Source: Rhodospirillaceae bacterium
GTDB taxonomy: Bacteria > Pseudomonadota > Alphaproteobacteria > Rhodospirillales > Rhodospirillaceae
Assembly (NCBI GenBank): GCA_040219235.1
Contig: JAVJSV010000016.1
Coordinates: forward strand, 186,001-250,000
Reading direction: 5' to 3'
Length of the DNA: 64,000 nucleotides
Each line of letters opens with the position of its first letter. Position 1 is the stretch's first letter. The notes under the pieces were generated by a model that was not told the origin of the DNA, did no database searches, and worked only from the letters and a program-made list of their open reading frames with translations. The position numbers were made by a program, and so were the translations under genes. Positions 1 through 9,901 of the stretch are shown here, piece after piece.

Positions 1-44
1 CACGGGGCTTGTCATATCCCCTGTCTCACAAAACCAGTATGTAT

Positions 45-60
45 AAATGTATGTACATTT
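45..60. promoter_or_regulatory. possible operator (inverted repeat) at left edge
   Basis: AAATGTA and TACATTT form a 7-2-7 inverted repeat. A TTGACA lies next to it on the minus strand (65 to 60), so it may control a leftward gene beyond the window. The half-site resembles operators of TetR/AcrR-type regulators of efflux genes. No well-spaced -10 hexamer is visible and the target gene cannot be seen, so this is tentative. Confidence 0.25.
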
Positions 61-92
61 GTCAACATTATTGGTGTGCGTATTGTCCCTGG

Positions 93-115
93 ATTCGCCG
101 GTCAAGCCGGCGAAT
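93..115. repeat. REP-like palindrome downstream of uvrA
   Basis: ATTCGCCGG and CCGGCGAAT form a perfect 9-bp stem around a 5-base loop. Flanking CCTG (about 87-90) and CAGG (about 117-120) extend it after a small bulge. There is no T-run on either side, so it is not a standard terminator. It has the form of the short dispersed palindromes common between alphaproteobacterial genes. Only this copy was noticed here, so its repetitive nature is inferred. Confidence 0.5.
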
Positions 116-150
116 GACAGGGGTGGGAGATGGCTTGGCGCGTTCGTATG

Positions 151-3099
151 TTACCGCTTCCCCAAATACCCTTTGAGATACTGCCCCGTATAACTCGCTT
201 TGATTTTGGCAATCTCTTCCGGTGTACCGGTGCCGACAATGTGGCCGCCGCCGGCGCCGCCTTCGGGGCCGATGTCGATAAGGTGGTCGGCGGTTTTGAT
301 GACCTCTAAATTATGCTCAATCACGATGACCGTGTTGCCCTGATCGACCAGGTGATGCAGCACTTCTAATAACTTGCGCACGTCTTCAAAGTGCAGGCCG
401 GTGGTCGGCTCGTCGAGGATATAGAGCGTGCGCCCGGTGGCGCGCTTGGAGAGTTCTTTCGCCAGCTTGACGCGCTGCGCTTCGCCGCCGGAGAGGGTGG
501 TGGCCTGCTGGCCGAGGCGGATGTAATCGAGCCCGACCTGTTGCAGCAGCACCATTTTATCGCGGATGGCAGGAACGGCCTTGAAGAAGGTCACGGCTTC
601 CTCGACGGTCATGTCCAGAATGTCGGCGATGGATTTACCTTTGAACTTCACGTCGAGGGTTTCGCGGTTGTAGCGCTGGCCGTTGCAGACATCGCAGGTG
701 ACATAAACATCGGGCAGGAAGTGCATTTCGATTTTGATCAGGCCGTCGCCCTGGCAGGCTTCACACCTGCCGCCCTTGACGTTGAAGGAAAAACGCCCCG
801 GCTTGTAGCCGCGGGCCTTGGCTTCGGGCAGTTCGGCAAACCAATCGCGGATCGGCGTGAACGCCTGGGTGTAGGTGGCGGGGTTGGAGCGCGGGGTGCG
901 GCCAATGGGGCTTTGATCAATGTCGACGATTTTGTCGATATAGGTGAGACCGTCGATCTTTTTGTGGGGGCCGGGCAGATCGCGTGCGCCATGCAGGGTT
1001 TTGGCCAGCGCTTTATAGAGAGTCTCCAGCACCAGTGACGACTTGCCGCCACCGGACACGCCGGTGACGCAGGTGAAGGTGCCGAGCGGGAAGCTGGCAT
1101 CGACCTTTTGCAGGTTGTTGGTTTCCGCACCGATGACCTTGATGGCCTTGCCATTGCCGGTGCGGCGCTGTTTGGGCACGTCGATCTTTTTGACGCCGGT
1201 GAGATAGGCGGCGGTGAGGGAGTCCTTATTCATCATCACCTGGGACGGCGTGCCCTGGGCGACCACATGGCCGCCGTGGACGCCCGCGCCCGGACCCATA
1301 TCAATCAGGTGATCGGCGGTGCGGATGGCGTCTTCATCATGCTCGACCACAATGACGGTGTTGCCGATGTCGCGCAATCGACGCAGGGTTTGCAGCAGGC
1401 GTTCGTTGTCGCGCTGGTGCAGGCCGATGGACGGTTCATCGAGAACGTACAACACGCCGGTGAGGCCGGAACCGATTTGCGAGGCGAGGCGGATGCGCTG
1501 GCTTTCGCCGCCGGACAAGGTGCCGGAGTTGCGCGCGAGGGTGAGGTATTCCAGGCCGACGTTGTTGAGGAAGCCGAGGCGTTCGTCGATCTCGCGCAGG
1601 ATGCGGCGGGCGATTTCGGTGTCTTTGGCGGAGAGTTTTGTCTCCAGCGCCTGGAACCAGGTGTGGGCGTCGGAGATGGACAGCTCGGACACTTCGCTGA
1701 CGTGCTTGCCATCAATTTTGACCGCCAGGGCTTCGGGCTTGAGACGGTGGCCGTCGCAGGCTTCGCACTTCTGGCTGGTTTGATACTTGGACAGTTCTTC
1801 GCGGATCCAGGCGGAATCGGTCTCGCGCCAGCGGCGGGCGAGGTTGTTGATGACGCCTTCAAAGGGTTTGCGGGTTTCATACTTGCGGTTGCCATCGTCG
1901 AACTTAATCAGGATGGGCTCGTCGCCGCTGCCGAAGAAGATAGCCTGCTGTACTTTCTTGGGCAGTTTGCTCCATGGGGTGTCAACATTGGCACCGTTGA
2001 TCTTTGCCACGCCACGCAGCGCCTGGAGATAATAGGGTGACGGCGGTGAGGCGCTCGACCAGGGGGCGACCGCGCCTTGGGCCAGGGTTTTGCTCTGATC
2101 TGGCACGACGAGATCGGGATCGAAGGTCATGCGCACGCCGAGACCATCGCACGAAGGACACGCGCCAAAGGGATTGTTGAAGGAGAACAGCCGGGGCTCG
2201 ATTTCATCAATGGTGAAGCCGGACACCGGGCAGGCGAACTTGGCGGAAAAGACGGTGCGGCTGCTTTCGTCGCTTGCTTCAGCATCTGCATTTTCAGCAA
2301 AGGCGATGCCATCGGTCAGCGACAGCGCGGCTTCCAGGCTTTCGGCCAGGCGGCTTTCCAGCCCTTCGCGGACGACCACACGATCGACCACCACTTCAAT
2401 ATCGTGCTTGAGCTTTTTGTTGAGCGGCGGCACGTCATCGATTTCATGCAGCGTGCCATCGACTTTAACGCGCTGAAAGCCCTTCTTTTGCAGGTCGGCC
2501 AGCTCTTTGCGGTATTCGCCCTTACGCCCCCGGACGATGGGGGCGAGCAGATAGAGCCGGGTGCCGTCGCCCATGGCCATGATGCGGTCGACCATCTGGG
2601 ACACGGTTTGGGCCTCAATGGGCAGGCCGGTGGCGGGGGAATAGGGCACACCGACCCGCGCCCACAGCAGGCGCATATAGTCGTGAATTTCCGTGACCGT
2701 GCCGACGGTGGAGCGGGGGTTGCGGCTGGTGGTTTTCTGCTCAATGGAAATGGCGGGCGAGAGGCCATCTATAGAGTCCACATCGGGCTTCTGCATCAGT
2801 TCCAGGAACTGACGAGCATAGGCGGACAGGCTTTCAACATAGCGACGCTGGCCCTCGGCGTAGATGGTATCGAACGCCAGCGAGCTTTTACCCGAACCGG
2901 ACAGACCGGTGATCACAACCAATTGATCGCGCGGCAGCTCAACCGTGATGTTTTGCAGGTTGTGCTCGCGCGCGCCGCGCACGCTGATGACAGAGCTGAG
3001 GCCCGTCCGCGCTGGCGGTGTGGCGGTCTTTTTAGAAACGCTGGCTTTTGCTGTTGTTTTTGAGGCTGATTTTGGCGTGGTTTTGGCTTTTGCGGGCAC
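151..3099 (-). CDS. uvrA: excinuclease ABC subunit A (UvrA)
   Basis: This is the damage-recognition ATPase of nucleotide excision repair and acts with UvrB and UvrC. The 982-residue protein has both ABC halves. The first has Walker [10 protein letters not shown] and signature LSGGESQR; the second has GVSGGGKSS and LSGGEAQR. Zinc-binding CxxC pairs are present (CPSC, CEAC, CDVC). It begins with about 40 Lys/Ala/Thr-rich residues before the conserved [12 protein letters not shown], a low-complexity extension that makes it slightly longer than usual. The start is GTG at 3099; no good Shine-Dalgarno is seen because the SOS box occupies that place. It is transcribed alone, leftward. Confidence 0.98.
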   Translation of the reverse strand: MPAKAKTTPKSASKTTAKASVSKKTATPPARTGLSSVISVRGAREHNLQNITVELPRDQLVVITGLSGSGKSSLAFDTIYAEGQRRYVESLSAYARQFLELMQKPDVDSIDGLSPAISIEQKTTSRNPRSTVGTVTEIHDYMRLLWARVGVPYSPATGLPIEAQTVSQMVDRIMAMGDGTRLYLLAPIVRGRKGEYRKELADLQKKGFQRVKVDGTLHEIDDVPPLNKKLKHDIEVVVDRVVVREGLESRLAESLEAALSLTDGIAFAENADAEASDESSRTVFSAKFACPVSGFTIDEIEPRLFSFNNPFGACPSCDGLGVRMTFDPDLVVPDQSKTLAQGAVAPWSSASPPSPYYLQALRGVAKINGANVDTPWSKLPKKVQQAIFFGSGDEPILIKFDDGNRKYETRKPFEGVINNLARRWRETDSAWIREELSKYQTSQKCEACDGHRLKPEALAVKIDGKHVSEVSELSISDAHTWFQALETKLSAKDTEIARRILREIDERLGFLNNVGLEYLTLARNSGTLSGGESQRIRLASQIGSGLTGVLYVLDEPSIGLHQRDNERLLQTLRRLRDIGNTVIVVEHDEDAIRTADHLIDMGPGAGVHGGHVVAQGTPSQVMMNKDSLTAAYLTGVKKIDVPKQRRTGNGKAIKVIGAETNNLQKVDASFPLGTFTCVTGVSGGGKSSLVLETLYKALAKTLHGARDLPGPHKKIDGLTYIDKIVDIDQSPIGRTPRSNPATYTQAFTPIRDWFAELPEAKARGYKPGRFSFNVKGGRCEACQGDGLIKIEMHFLPDVYVTCDVCNGQRYNRETLDVKFKGKSIADILDMTVEEAVTFFKAVPAIRDKMVLLQQVGLDYIRLGQQATTLSGGEAQRVKLAKELSKRATGRTLYILDEPTTGLHFEDVRKLLEVLHHLVDQGNTVIVIEHNLEVIKTADHLIDIGPEGGAGGGHIVGTGTPEEIAKIKASYTGQYLKGYLGKR

Positions 3100-3104
3100 A
3101 GTAT

Positions 3105-3119
3105 GTTCTTCTTATGTTC
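3105..3119. promoter_or_regulatory. LexA (SOS) box of uvrA
   Basis: GTTC, seven bases, GTTC: read toward uvrA it is GAACATAAGAAGAAC. This exactly fits the direct-repeat LexA operator GTTC-N7-GTTC known from alphaproteobacteria. It ends 5 bp before the uvrA GTG start, so LexA would cover the 5' leader. uvrA is a classical SOS gene. The link is inferred from motif and position. Confidence 0.75.
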
Positions 3120-3489
3120 TTGTTTAGGTTCGGTTTAAACCCTTTGTACGGTCGAGGCAATCTCGGGGATGTGTTGATGGGCGAACTTGATACCTGAATC
3201 AGGCGGCGAATGGCATGTGAAAATGCCGTGAACGTCCTGCTTTGGCCTGGGTGGCTCAGAAATTTAAGGGCGCGTGAAATTGAGAGTAATTTTAGGGACA
3301 CCGTTAGCTCATATTCCGAGCATTTGCTGCAATCCCCTGACCGATATGTGGTCATGCCTTTAAACATGGTTTCCGATTTATGACGTAAGCACAGATTGTA
3401 TGCAGGGTTATTACTAAATCTATTCGTATAATTTATATCAGTTTTACTTATCGGTTCTCGCAATCGGTTTTCCTGGGGAGGATACGCCA
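3120..3489. other. divergent intergenic region uvrA / TonB receptor
   Basis: No gene is supported here; the leftward open frame at 3032-3514 has no recognisable content. A TATAAT at 3427-3432 could be the -10 of the rightward receptor gene, but no -35 lies at the right distance. A strong Shine-Dalgarno GGGGAGG at 3475-3481 precedes the ATG at 3490. Confidence 0.5.
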
Positions 3490-5973
3490 ATGGCCTACGG
3501 GTCACATTCATCACTTAAAAGAACTGCTGCGTCTTTAGCCGTTATTGGGGCGTTGACCGCTGTTGATGCCGCGCCGGTTTTGTCACAGGTTTCTCTTGAA
3601 GAAATCGTGGTGACCACGCGTAAGCGATCAGAGAACCTGCAGGATATTCCGCTGGTGATTAAAGCCTTTACGGCAGACACGCTTGAGCGCAAGGGTCTGA
3701 ACAGCATTGAAGACATCGCCCGCCTGACTTCGGGTGTGACGGTTGACCAAGGGACTTTTCCGCAGGATGTGCGGGTGACCATTCGTGGTTTGGCCCCGTC
3801 TCGTGGCCGTCCGAACGTGGCGTTGCTGTTAGATGGTGTCGATGTGTCCAGTGAGTCCGTGCAATCCGCCGGTGGCTCACTGCTGATTAACTCGCGCCTG
3901 TTTGACCTTGAGCGCGTTGAAATCGTCAAGGGGCCGCAAAGTGCGTTGTATGGCCGCTCGGCGTTTGCTGGCGCGATCAACTATGTGACCAAGAAGCCCA
4001 CCAATGAATGGGAAGGCAAGGTCTCGATCAATGGCGGACAGCGTAACCAGGCGGAAGCGTCTGTCGGTCTGTATGGTCCGATTGTGGAAGACAAATTCCT
4101 GATTGGCGTTAATGCCTCGGTGTGGAACTTTGATGGCTTCTACGACAACACGGTGACCGGCGCAGATGTGGGCGACAGTGATGGCTACGGCCTAGCGTTG
4201 TCTTCGATCTGGAACTTTAACGAAGATGTTTCCTTCACGACGCGTGCGGAATACACCGACGATCATCTGGGTCAGTCCGCCTTTGCTTTTGTCGGGCAAA
4301 ATACGCAACTGCCGATTCCAACCTCGGCCTTCCCGACGATTCCTTTTTCCGGGAATGGCGTTATTAGTCCGGCTGTGGTCTCTGTTGGGGGCTTTGCAGG
4401 TGTCGTGCCGGATGCGGCAGATATTCCAGGTCTTACCATTTCCGAGGACCCGATTACGGGCGAAGAGTTCCGCGGCAGTGAGCGACAAATTTTCCGCATT
4501 GCTGGTACCCTCGATTGGGACCTCGGCTTTGGCTCCTTCACCTCGGTGACGCATTACGCCACCGCTGATGTGTCTCAAGCCAGTGAAAATACGCGACAAG
4601 GCAGCTTCGCAACTCGGACGAACGGCACATTGTTCCGGGTGGCATCAGAGACGGTGTTGTTTAGCGAAGAAATCCGGTTGCAGTCCAACGACGAAGACCG
4701 CTTCCGTTGGATGGTCGGCGGCCTATATTGGGACGAAGATGTTGATCAGGATTCAAACAATATCGCCTGTACCAACAATCAATTGTTCCCAGGCTTGCCG
4801 TTTCTGCCATGTGGAACTTTCTTCGGTATCATCGGGGATAGTGATCCCAATAAATGGGTGAGGGACACCAAACACCTGTCTGCTTTTGGTATGCTGGAGT
4901 ATGACATCACCGAGCAACTGACGTTGCATGTTGAAGGCCGTTATACGGACGAAGAACAGTTTATTTCTGGTCCATCCGGTCCGCGCATTGTTGATGCCTT
5001 TGGCTTCTCTGGTCCGCCAGGCACATTGCCATCATCTTCACCGAACATTGATGCAGAATCTTCGGACAGTTTTTTCACGCCGCGGTTCTCGCTTGAGTAC
5101 ACCACCAAGAACGACATGCTGGTCTACGGCTCTGTTGCAAAGGGCGCGAAGCCAGGAGGGATCAGCACCGTGGGTGCCGGAGCCTCCGGATTTGATCCAG
5201 ACGGGTTTGCTTTTGATCGTGAAAGCATGTGGGTCTACGAGCTAGGCACCAAGACGACCTGGGCTGACGGCAAGGTTCTCTTGAATGCGGCTGTCTACTA
5301 CGAAGATTTCTCGGGTAAGCAGACGTCTTCTCAGATTCAGCTCCCAAATGGCCTGGTGGGCACCCGCACCGTCAACGCCTCTTCGGCTGAGGTCAAGGGG
5401 CTTGAAATCGATGCCGCATGGGCACCGGTAGAAGGCATGAACCTCTCCGCCGGCTATTCCTACATTGATGCCACCTACGGTGACTTCAAGACCAATAGCA
5501 GTGGCGCTGCCACAATTGCTGCGGTTGGCAACTGTACGGTGGTTACGGTTGGTACGTCACTAAGCTGTGAGGTTGATCGTACGGGCAATCGTTTGGAAGA
5601 CGTCTCCAAGCACTCTCTGGTTCTCGGCGCCAGTTATGAGCGTCCTCTCGTTGATGATATCAATTGGACGATTAGCACGGATGTTCAATACCAAAGCAAT
5701 CGCTTTGACACGGCAGATAACATTGCCGAGTTGCAGGGTTATTGGATGGTTGATCTGCGTTTAGGTCTGGTGTCTGATAATTGGAGCGTCCTGGCATTTG
5801 CTGACAATTTGTTTAATGATGACACCGTGAAGCAGGCGTTTAACACGACGGACTTTGGCACGATTAACTTGGCCTTCTTCCCGCCACCGACCACCTTCAT
5901 TCTGGAAAACGCGTTGCAGGCTCAATTGCCCAACAAGCGCCAGATTGGTGTGCGGACATCATTTAATTTCTAA
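3490..5973 (+). CDS. TonB-dependent outer-membrane receptor
   Basis: This outer-membrane beta-barrel takes up a scarce ligand using TonB energy. The 827-residue protein has an N-terminal signal peptide (residues 1 to about 28). A TonB-box-like stretch EEIVVTTRKR precedes a plug domain with IRGLAPSRGRPNVA and the ERVEIVKGPQSALYGRSAFA motif. A long Tyr/aromatic-rich barrel follows and ends in the aromatic-terminal strand RTSFNF. It is of the FecA/CirA-like class found in proteobacteria that degrade complex organics. No siderophore or sugar gene lies beside it, so the ligand is unknown. The gene ends at a strong bidirectional terminator. Confidence 0.93.
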   Translation: MAYGSHSSLKRTAASLAVIGALTAVDAAPVLSQVSLEEIVVTTRKRSENLQDIPLVIKAFTADTLERKGLNSIEDIARLTSGVTVDQGTFPQDVRVTIRGLAPSRGRPNVALLLDGVDVSSESVQSAGGSLLINSRLFDLERVEIVKGPQSALYGRSAFAGAINYVTKKPTNEWEGKVSINGGQRNQAEASVGLYGPIVEDKFLIGVNASVWNFDGFYDNTVTGADVGDSDGYGLALSSIWNFNEDVSFTTRAEYTDDHLGQSAFAFVGQNTQLPIPTSAFPTIPFSGNGVISPAVVSVGGFAGVVPDAADIPGLTISEDPITGEEFRGSERQIFRIAGTLDWDLGFGSFTSVTHYATADVSQASENTRQGSFATRTNGTLFRVASETVLFSEEIRLQSNDEDRFRWMVGGLYWDEDVDQDSNNIACTNNQLFPGLPFLPCGTFFGIIGDSDPNKWVRDTKHLSAFGMLEYDITEQLTLHVEGRYTDEEQFISGPSGPRIVDAFGFSGPPGTLPSSSPNIDAESSDSFFTPRFSLEYTTKNDMLVYGSVAKGAKPGGISTVGAGASGFDPDGFAFDRESMWVYELGTKTTWADGKVLLNAAVYYEDFSGKQTSSQIQLPNGLVGTRTVNASSAEVKGLEIDAAWAPVEGMNLSAGYSYIDATYGDFKTNSSGAATIAAVGNCTVVTVGTSLSCEVDRTGNRLEDVSKHSLVLGASYERPLVDDINWTISTDVQYQSNRFDTADNIAELQGYWMVDLRLGLVSDNWSVLAFADNLFNDDTVKQAFNTTDFGTINLAFFPPPTTFILENALQAQLPNKRQIGVRTSFNF

Positions 5974-6013
5974 GCTAGGTAACTTCTAAGCTTTCTTGGT
6001 TTAGCCGAAACAG

Positions 6014-6043
6014 AAAAGGGCGTCCTGCTGGACGCCCTTTTTT
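6014..6043. terminator. bidirectional rho-independent terminator
   Basis: AAAA-GGGCGTCC-TGCT-GGACGCCC-TTTTTT gives a perfect 8-bp GC-rich stem and tetraloop flanked by A- and T-runs. It lies between the convergent receptor and M24 peptidase genes and should end both transcripts. Confidence 0.92.
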
Positions 6044-6070
6044 AATATCTGGAAAGTGAAATTTAGTTTG

Positions 6071-7459
6071 TCAGACGATGATGGTCTGATTGCCAATGTC
6101 GTGGATCGGTTCGCTGCCGTCTTCGGTGATGAGGGTCAGGTCTTCCAGATGGGCCGAACCTCCAACGCCCGCTTCGAGCAGCGGGCAATCGACGCTCAGA
6201 ATCATGCCTTTTTCCAACACCGGATTTTCTCGGAACGCTGCTGCGCCCGCGTTGCCAACATGGTCGGTGTGATAGAGGCCAACACTGTGTGGTGTGAACG
6301 ATATGGTGTAATCCGCGTCGATCTTTTTCAGGGCGTCTTTTCCGGTTTGCATGATGTCGCGGAAGGTGATGCCCGGGCGTAAAGACTCGCGCACGATATC
6401 CCATGCCTGTCCCATAGCGGTGGTGGCTTTGGCCATGGCGCGGGTAGGTTCGCCAAGAAAGACCGTGCGTCCGTAATCGCCATGGTATCCGTGTTGTTCG
6501 CTGACGGCGTCAATGAGAAATGCCTGACCGTCTTGGAAGGGGGCGTCGTACAGTTCTGAACTGACCCGGTCGATGACCATGAACACACCGCGATTTCCGC
6601 GGCGGGCGGCTTCGGCATAAAACACAGACCGCAGATCCCGATAGGTGGCACCGGCGCGCACCGCACGGACGGCAGCGAGCGCGGCGTCCGTATTGGCGGC
6701 AGACGCTTGCCGCATGAGGTCAATCTCGAGCGCAGATTTGACAGGCCGGATGCGGCGCAAAGCTGTGTCGGCGTCGATCAGTGTCGCCTGCGGTGCGGCC
6801 TCGGACAGCAGGGCTAGCACGTTGGGGTGATCCGTGGCGATGGTTCCTTTGTCGACGCCAAAATCTTTGAGGGCTTTCGTCATCGCATACTTGGCACCGG
6901 CCTGCGCCGCAATTTCTTTAGCCGCAGCGGCCGCGAGGCTGGTGCGGCGTATTTCAACGCGGTCCAGCTCAGCTTGTTGCAGATCGCGAAAGCCTTGGAC
7001 CGGAGCCGCGATGGGGTTGCCGTTGTCATCCACTTCACCGGTTGGCGCGGTGAAGAGATAGACCGCAAAGTCGTCGCTGCTGTGCACGTCCGACAACTGA
7101 TAATAATAGTTGAAGGCCGACATCACTGTTGCCACAGGCTGGCTATCGTTGCGCGTGACAATGGCGAAGGCGGCGGGCGCGTGGCCCATGCGCTGGGTGA
7201 GGGGCCAAAAGCCTGTCGCGTGATAAAAGTTTATCCCTTCACCGAGGACGAGGGCGTCGATGTTCAGCTGGTCCATCACTTTATAAGCGTGGGCCATGTT
7301 CATGCGTGGCCCGAGCCCCGGAACCGTTCTATCAACAGCGGTAATTGAGCTGGCTGCTCCGGCAGTGTTTGTCGCCGCGACAGCGGCTGATGTTTTACCA
7401 AAGGTGGCAGCGCCAGCGGCAGCCGCGAGCCCCGTAAGTGCAAAACGGCGGTCAATCAT
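6071..7459 (-). CDS. exported M24-family metallopeptidase (Xaa-Pro dipeptidase-like)
   Basis: Pita-bread-fold dimetal peptidase of 462 residues. The N-terminus IDRRFALTGLAAAAGAATFG is a Tat-type leader (twin Arg, mild hydrophobic core, AVAA at the end), so a folded, metal-loaded periplasmic enzyme is expected. The C-terminal half shows the M24 ligands in order: Asp in LIDAVSEQ, Asp in HGDYGRT, His in LYHTDHVGN, Glu in LLEAG, and Glu in HLEDLTLI. Substrate specificity cannot be told. It lies 29 bp after the ParA-like gene on the same strand and may be co-transcribed with it. The GAGG upstream of ATG 7459 supports the start. Confidence 0.87.
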   Translation of the reverse strand: MIDRRFALTGLAAAAGAATFGKTSAAVAATNTAGAASSITAVDRTVPGLGPRMNMAHAYKVMDQLNIDALVLGEGINFYHATGFWPLTQRMGHAPAAFAIVTRNDSQPVATVMSAFNYYYQLSDVHSSDDFAVYLFTAPTGEVDDNGNPIAAPVQGFRDLQQAELDRVEIRRTSLAAAAAKEIAAQAGAKYAMTKALKDFGVDKGTIATDHPNVLALLSEAAPQATLIDADTALRRIRPVKSALEIDLMRQASAANTDAALAAVRAVRAGATYRDLRSVFYAEAARRGNRGVFMVIDRVSSELYDAPFQDGQAFLIDAVSEQHGYHGDYGRTVFLGEPTRAMAKATTAMGQAWDIVRESLRPGITFRDIMQTGKDALKKIDADYTISFTPHSVGLYHTDHVGNAGAAAFRENPVLEKGMILSVDCPLLEAGVGGSAHLEDLTLITEDGSEPIHDIGNQTIIV

Positions 7460-7488
7460 GGCATTTATTCCTCAAGGTGTTGGGAAGT

Positions 7489-8115
7489 TTACTCTTGGTT
7501 CTCAATAAAACTGACCAGTGGCACCCAGTCGGTGGTGATGAGTTCATTATAGGTGGCTGCGCGATCAAAAATCGAGAGGCCCTGGCACGCCATTTCGCTG
7601 TAGGCGCTGCGGTCTGCGAGGCGTGCAACCACTGGATGTCCGGCGTTATCAAGGAACTCTTCCAGGCGGGCGGCGGCACGGGTGTTTGAGCGCATGCGGT
7701 TGCCAACGATGGCCACTTGCTTACGGCCTTTGCGAATGGGTTTTAGGGTATCGATTTTTTTAAGAAACGCGCCGGTTGCGCGTTCGTCAAACACGGACGG
7801 AAGGACCGGCATGACGACGACATCAGCCGCTTTGAGCAGCATGTCGAAGCTCTTTTTATCAATTCCAGCACTGACATCAATGACCAGACGTTGCAGACCT
7901 TTGACGGTCTCGCCTTCATTTTTGAGCCAGTTTAATCCGTATATTTTTGCTTCTTCTGCCGGGCGGAGTTTGAGCCAGGTGAGCGAACTCTTTTGCGGGT
8001 CAACATCGGCGATGGCTGTTTTGAGTCCGCCGTTGGCAAAGGCGGCGGCCAGATTGGTGGTGATCGTGGATTTGCCGCATCCGCCTTTGGGGTTGGCGAC
8101 CAGAACTGACAACAT
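7489..8115 (-). CDS. ParA/MinD-family ATPase
   Basis: Small (208 aa) deviant-Walker ATPase of the family that positions chromosomes, plasmids and protein cargo along nucleoid or membrane. The deviant Walker A is KGGCGKST at residues 10-17, with the signature Lys. Switch I is ADVDPQKSS and Walker B is near VIDVSAG. There is no C-terminal amphipathic MinD helix. It has no ParB partner and no replication genes next to it, so it is unlikely to be the chromosomal parA. It starts 20 bp after the CYTH/CHAD gene and is probably translated from the same message. A role in placing a cargo tied to that protein is inferred. Confidence 0.88.
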   Translation of the reverse strand: MLSVLVANPKGGCGKSTITTNLAAAFANGGLKTAIADVDPQKSSLTWLKLRPAEEAKIYGLNWLKNEGETVKGLQRLVIDVSAGIDKKSFDMLLKAADVVVMPVLPSVFDERATGAFLKKIDTLKPIRKGRKQVAIVGNRMRSNTRAAARLEEFLDNAGHPVVARLADRSAYSEMACQGLSIFDRAATYNELITTDWVPLVSFIENQE

Positions 8116-8135
8116 CAGGTGTGTTTCCCGTGCAT

Positions 8136-9761
8136 CTAAGCGGGCAGCCAGAAGGGCTGGCTTTTGGCAAAGGCTGTCCAGAGTTCAACGACATTTTCGT
8201 TTGCATCAGTGGCCGCGCGCGTATGCCAGCCGAGGACTTTGCCGGCCCCCATGCGCAACGTTTCGCTTTGCTTTGTTCCGCTTTTGGCAGTGGTGACAAG
8301 CGTGGCGGTTAAGGTTTCTGCTGTCGCGACATCATTCAACGCGCCGAGGGCATTTTGCAAACCACGCATGGCTGAAATGTAGGGGCGGGTGAGGGCCGTT
8401 GGGTAAAGGGTAGAGAAAAACTCAGCCGTGTAACGAACTTTCTTCAAGGCGATGCGGACTTCATGGCGTTGATCTGTACTCAAGGTTTTGAAGTTTTTGC
8501 CCAGTTTCATGACTTTGCGATGGCGCTTGGCAAGGAGCGTGCACGACACGTCTTTTATGCGCGCATCAAGATCATGAGTCCTATCTTGTTCACGCCAAGC
8601 ACGATTTTCAATCCAGGTTGCTGTGGCGAGCATGGCATCGGTATAGCGCCGGGAGGTGAGGGCTGATTTTACTTTTCGATAGGCTGCGGTGCGCGCTTTT
8701 TCTGCGGCCAGAAGAACGGCTGATAAGTCTTTGTCATCAGGCCGGTCTTTTGTAACAGCGGGCAAGACCTCATCAATAAAGACGTCGAGGTCGCGAGCTT
8801 CTCCCAACACATTGATCAGCCAGCGTGTTTCGTTTTTTATTTTTTCAGCATCGGGGCATGTCAGGTAATCCTTAAAGACCGACAGCGCAGATCGAATGCG
8901 GCGAATGGCAACGCGGGCTTGGTGCACCCCTTCGATGTCCTGCCCAAGCGCTGCAGCAGCGCGATTGGCGAGAAGGTGGCCTTGTGAGGATTTAAGAATT
9001 TCAACAATGGCTTCTTCAACGGAAGCCGCATTGGGCAGCTTGATTTTTGGGGCCATCACCGCTTGCGGATGTGTCCCGTAACATAAGTCAAAACCGCGAC
9101 TGACTTTACTGTGTAGGTTGAGCACCGTGGGAGCAATTCTGGAAATGACCTTCGCCAGATCCAACAAAGCTTTAGGTGAGCCAGACACGAGCTCAAGTTC
9201 GAGCTCTGAGATCTCATCGGTTTTTTTTCCGGCAACGATACGCCCTTGATCAAAGGCCAGTTCTATTTGAGCGGTTTTACCCAAGGGTGTTGTGTGATCA
9301 ATGATCAGGGTGGTGCGTTTGACGTCCGTTTTAAACAGGGGGCTGAGTTCTTGCGGCAGAATCAGGCCCATGCGATTGCGTACTGAGGACGATTCAATGG
9401 CGCTCAGGTCGGGTTTTTTACCCTCCAGCGGCGTTGTCCATTCCTGCCGGGCAAACATGCCGGAGGATTCGGTCCCCGCGCTTTTAACGGTCTGTACGCG
9501 TTTGCCGTTTTTTTGACGCACGCGCAAGGTGAGGCCACGGTTACGCAACCGGCGATCAGGGGTATCGAAATAGGTTGAGACAATGCGCGTTATCTTGCGG
9601 CTAGATTTAACAGCTTCAGAAGATGCGCTGAGTTGGGTGAGCAGTTTGGATAGATTCTTCGGATTCGTGGTGAGCTTGAGTTCAATCTCAACCACGCCAT
9701 TGGGATCGTCTTCCAGACTCAAGGAGGCGTGCGCATTTTCCTGCGGAGACGTCATATCCAC
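8136..9761 (-). CDS. CYTH and CHAD domain protein (inorganic triphosphatase-like)
   Basis: 541 residues in two modules. The N-terminal CYTH tunnel-fold domain (about 20-220) carries the ExExK signature at E25-E27-K29 and hydrolyses triphosphate in E. coli YgiF and relatives. The C-terminal CHAD domain (about 240-520) is an alpha-helical, His/Arg/Lys-rich bundle that binds polyphosphate; its two conserved helices are visible as HQARVAIRRIRSAL and HEVRIALKKVRYTAEF. A GTG at 9761 and an ATG at 9755 are both possible starts. It is the first gene of the leftward unit with the ParA-like ATPase. A polyphosphate-related role is inferred from family knowledge. Confidence 0.9.
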   Translation of the reverse strand: MDMTSPQENAHASLSLEDDPNGVVEIELKLTTNPKNLSKLLTQLSASSEAVKSSRKITRIVSTYFDTPDRRLRNRGLTLRVRQKNGKRVQTVKSAGTESSGMFARQEWTTPLEGKKPDLSAIESSSVRNRMGLILPQELSPLFKTDVKRTTLIIDHTTPLGKTAQIELAFDQGRIVAGKKTDEISELELELVSGSPKALLDLAKVISRIAPTVLNLHSKVSRGFDLCYGTHPQAVMAPKIKLPNAASVEEAIVEILKSSQGHLLANRAAAALGQDIEGVHQARVAIRRIRSALSVFKDYLTCPDAEKIKNETRWLINVLGEARDLDVFIDEVLPAVTKDRPDDKDLSAVLLAAEKARTAAYRKVKSALTSRRYTDAMLATATWIENRAWREQDRTHDLDARIKDVSCTLLAKRHRKVMKLGKNFKTLSTDQRHEVRIALKKVRYTAEFFSTLYPTALTRPYISAMRGLQNALGALNDVATAETLTATLVTTAKSGTKQSETLRMGAGKVLGWHTRAATDANENVVELWTAFAKSQPFWLPA

Positions 9762-9901
9762 GTTAGCTGCATCCCTATAATAGTTTTTTAGCGGTTGGTT
9801 TTTACCAACTCTGTCTCCGTGCGACTTTGATCAGGATTAAACACCAGTGGCGAATAGTTGAGCAACCATTATCGGAGCGAAAACAATGTAAAAACAATAA
9901 G

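Noticed and set aside
1108-3063. Long rightward open frames opposite uvrA (310 and 328 codons)
   Set aside because: They are antisense to strongly conserved UvrA motifs, have no recognisable domains, and arise from GC-rich codon usage.
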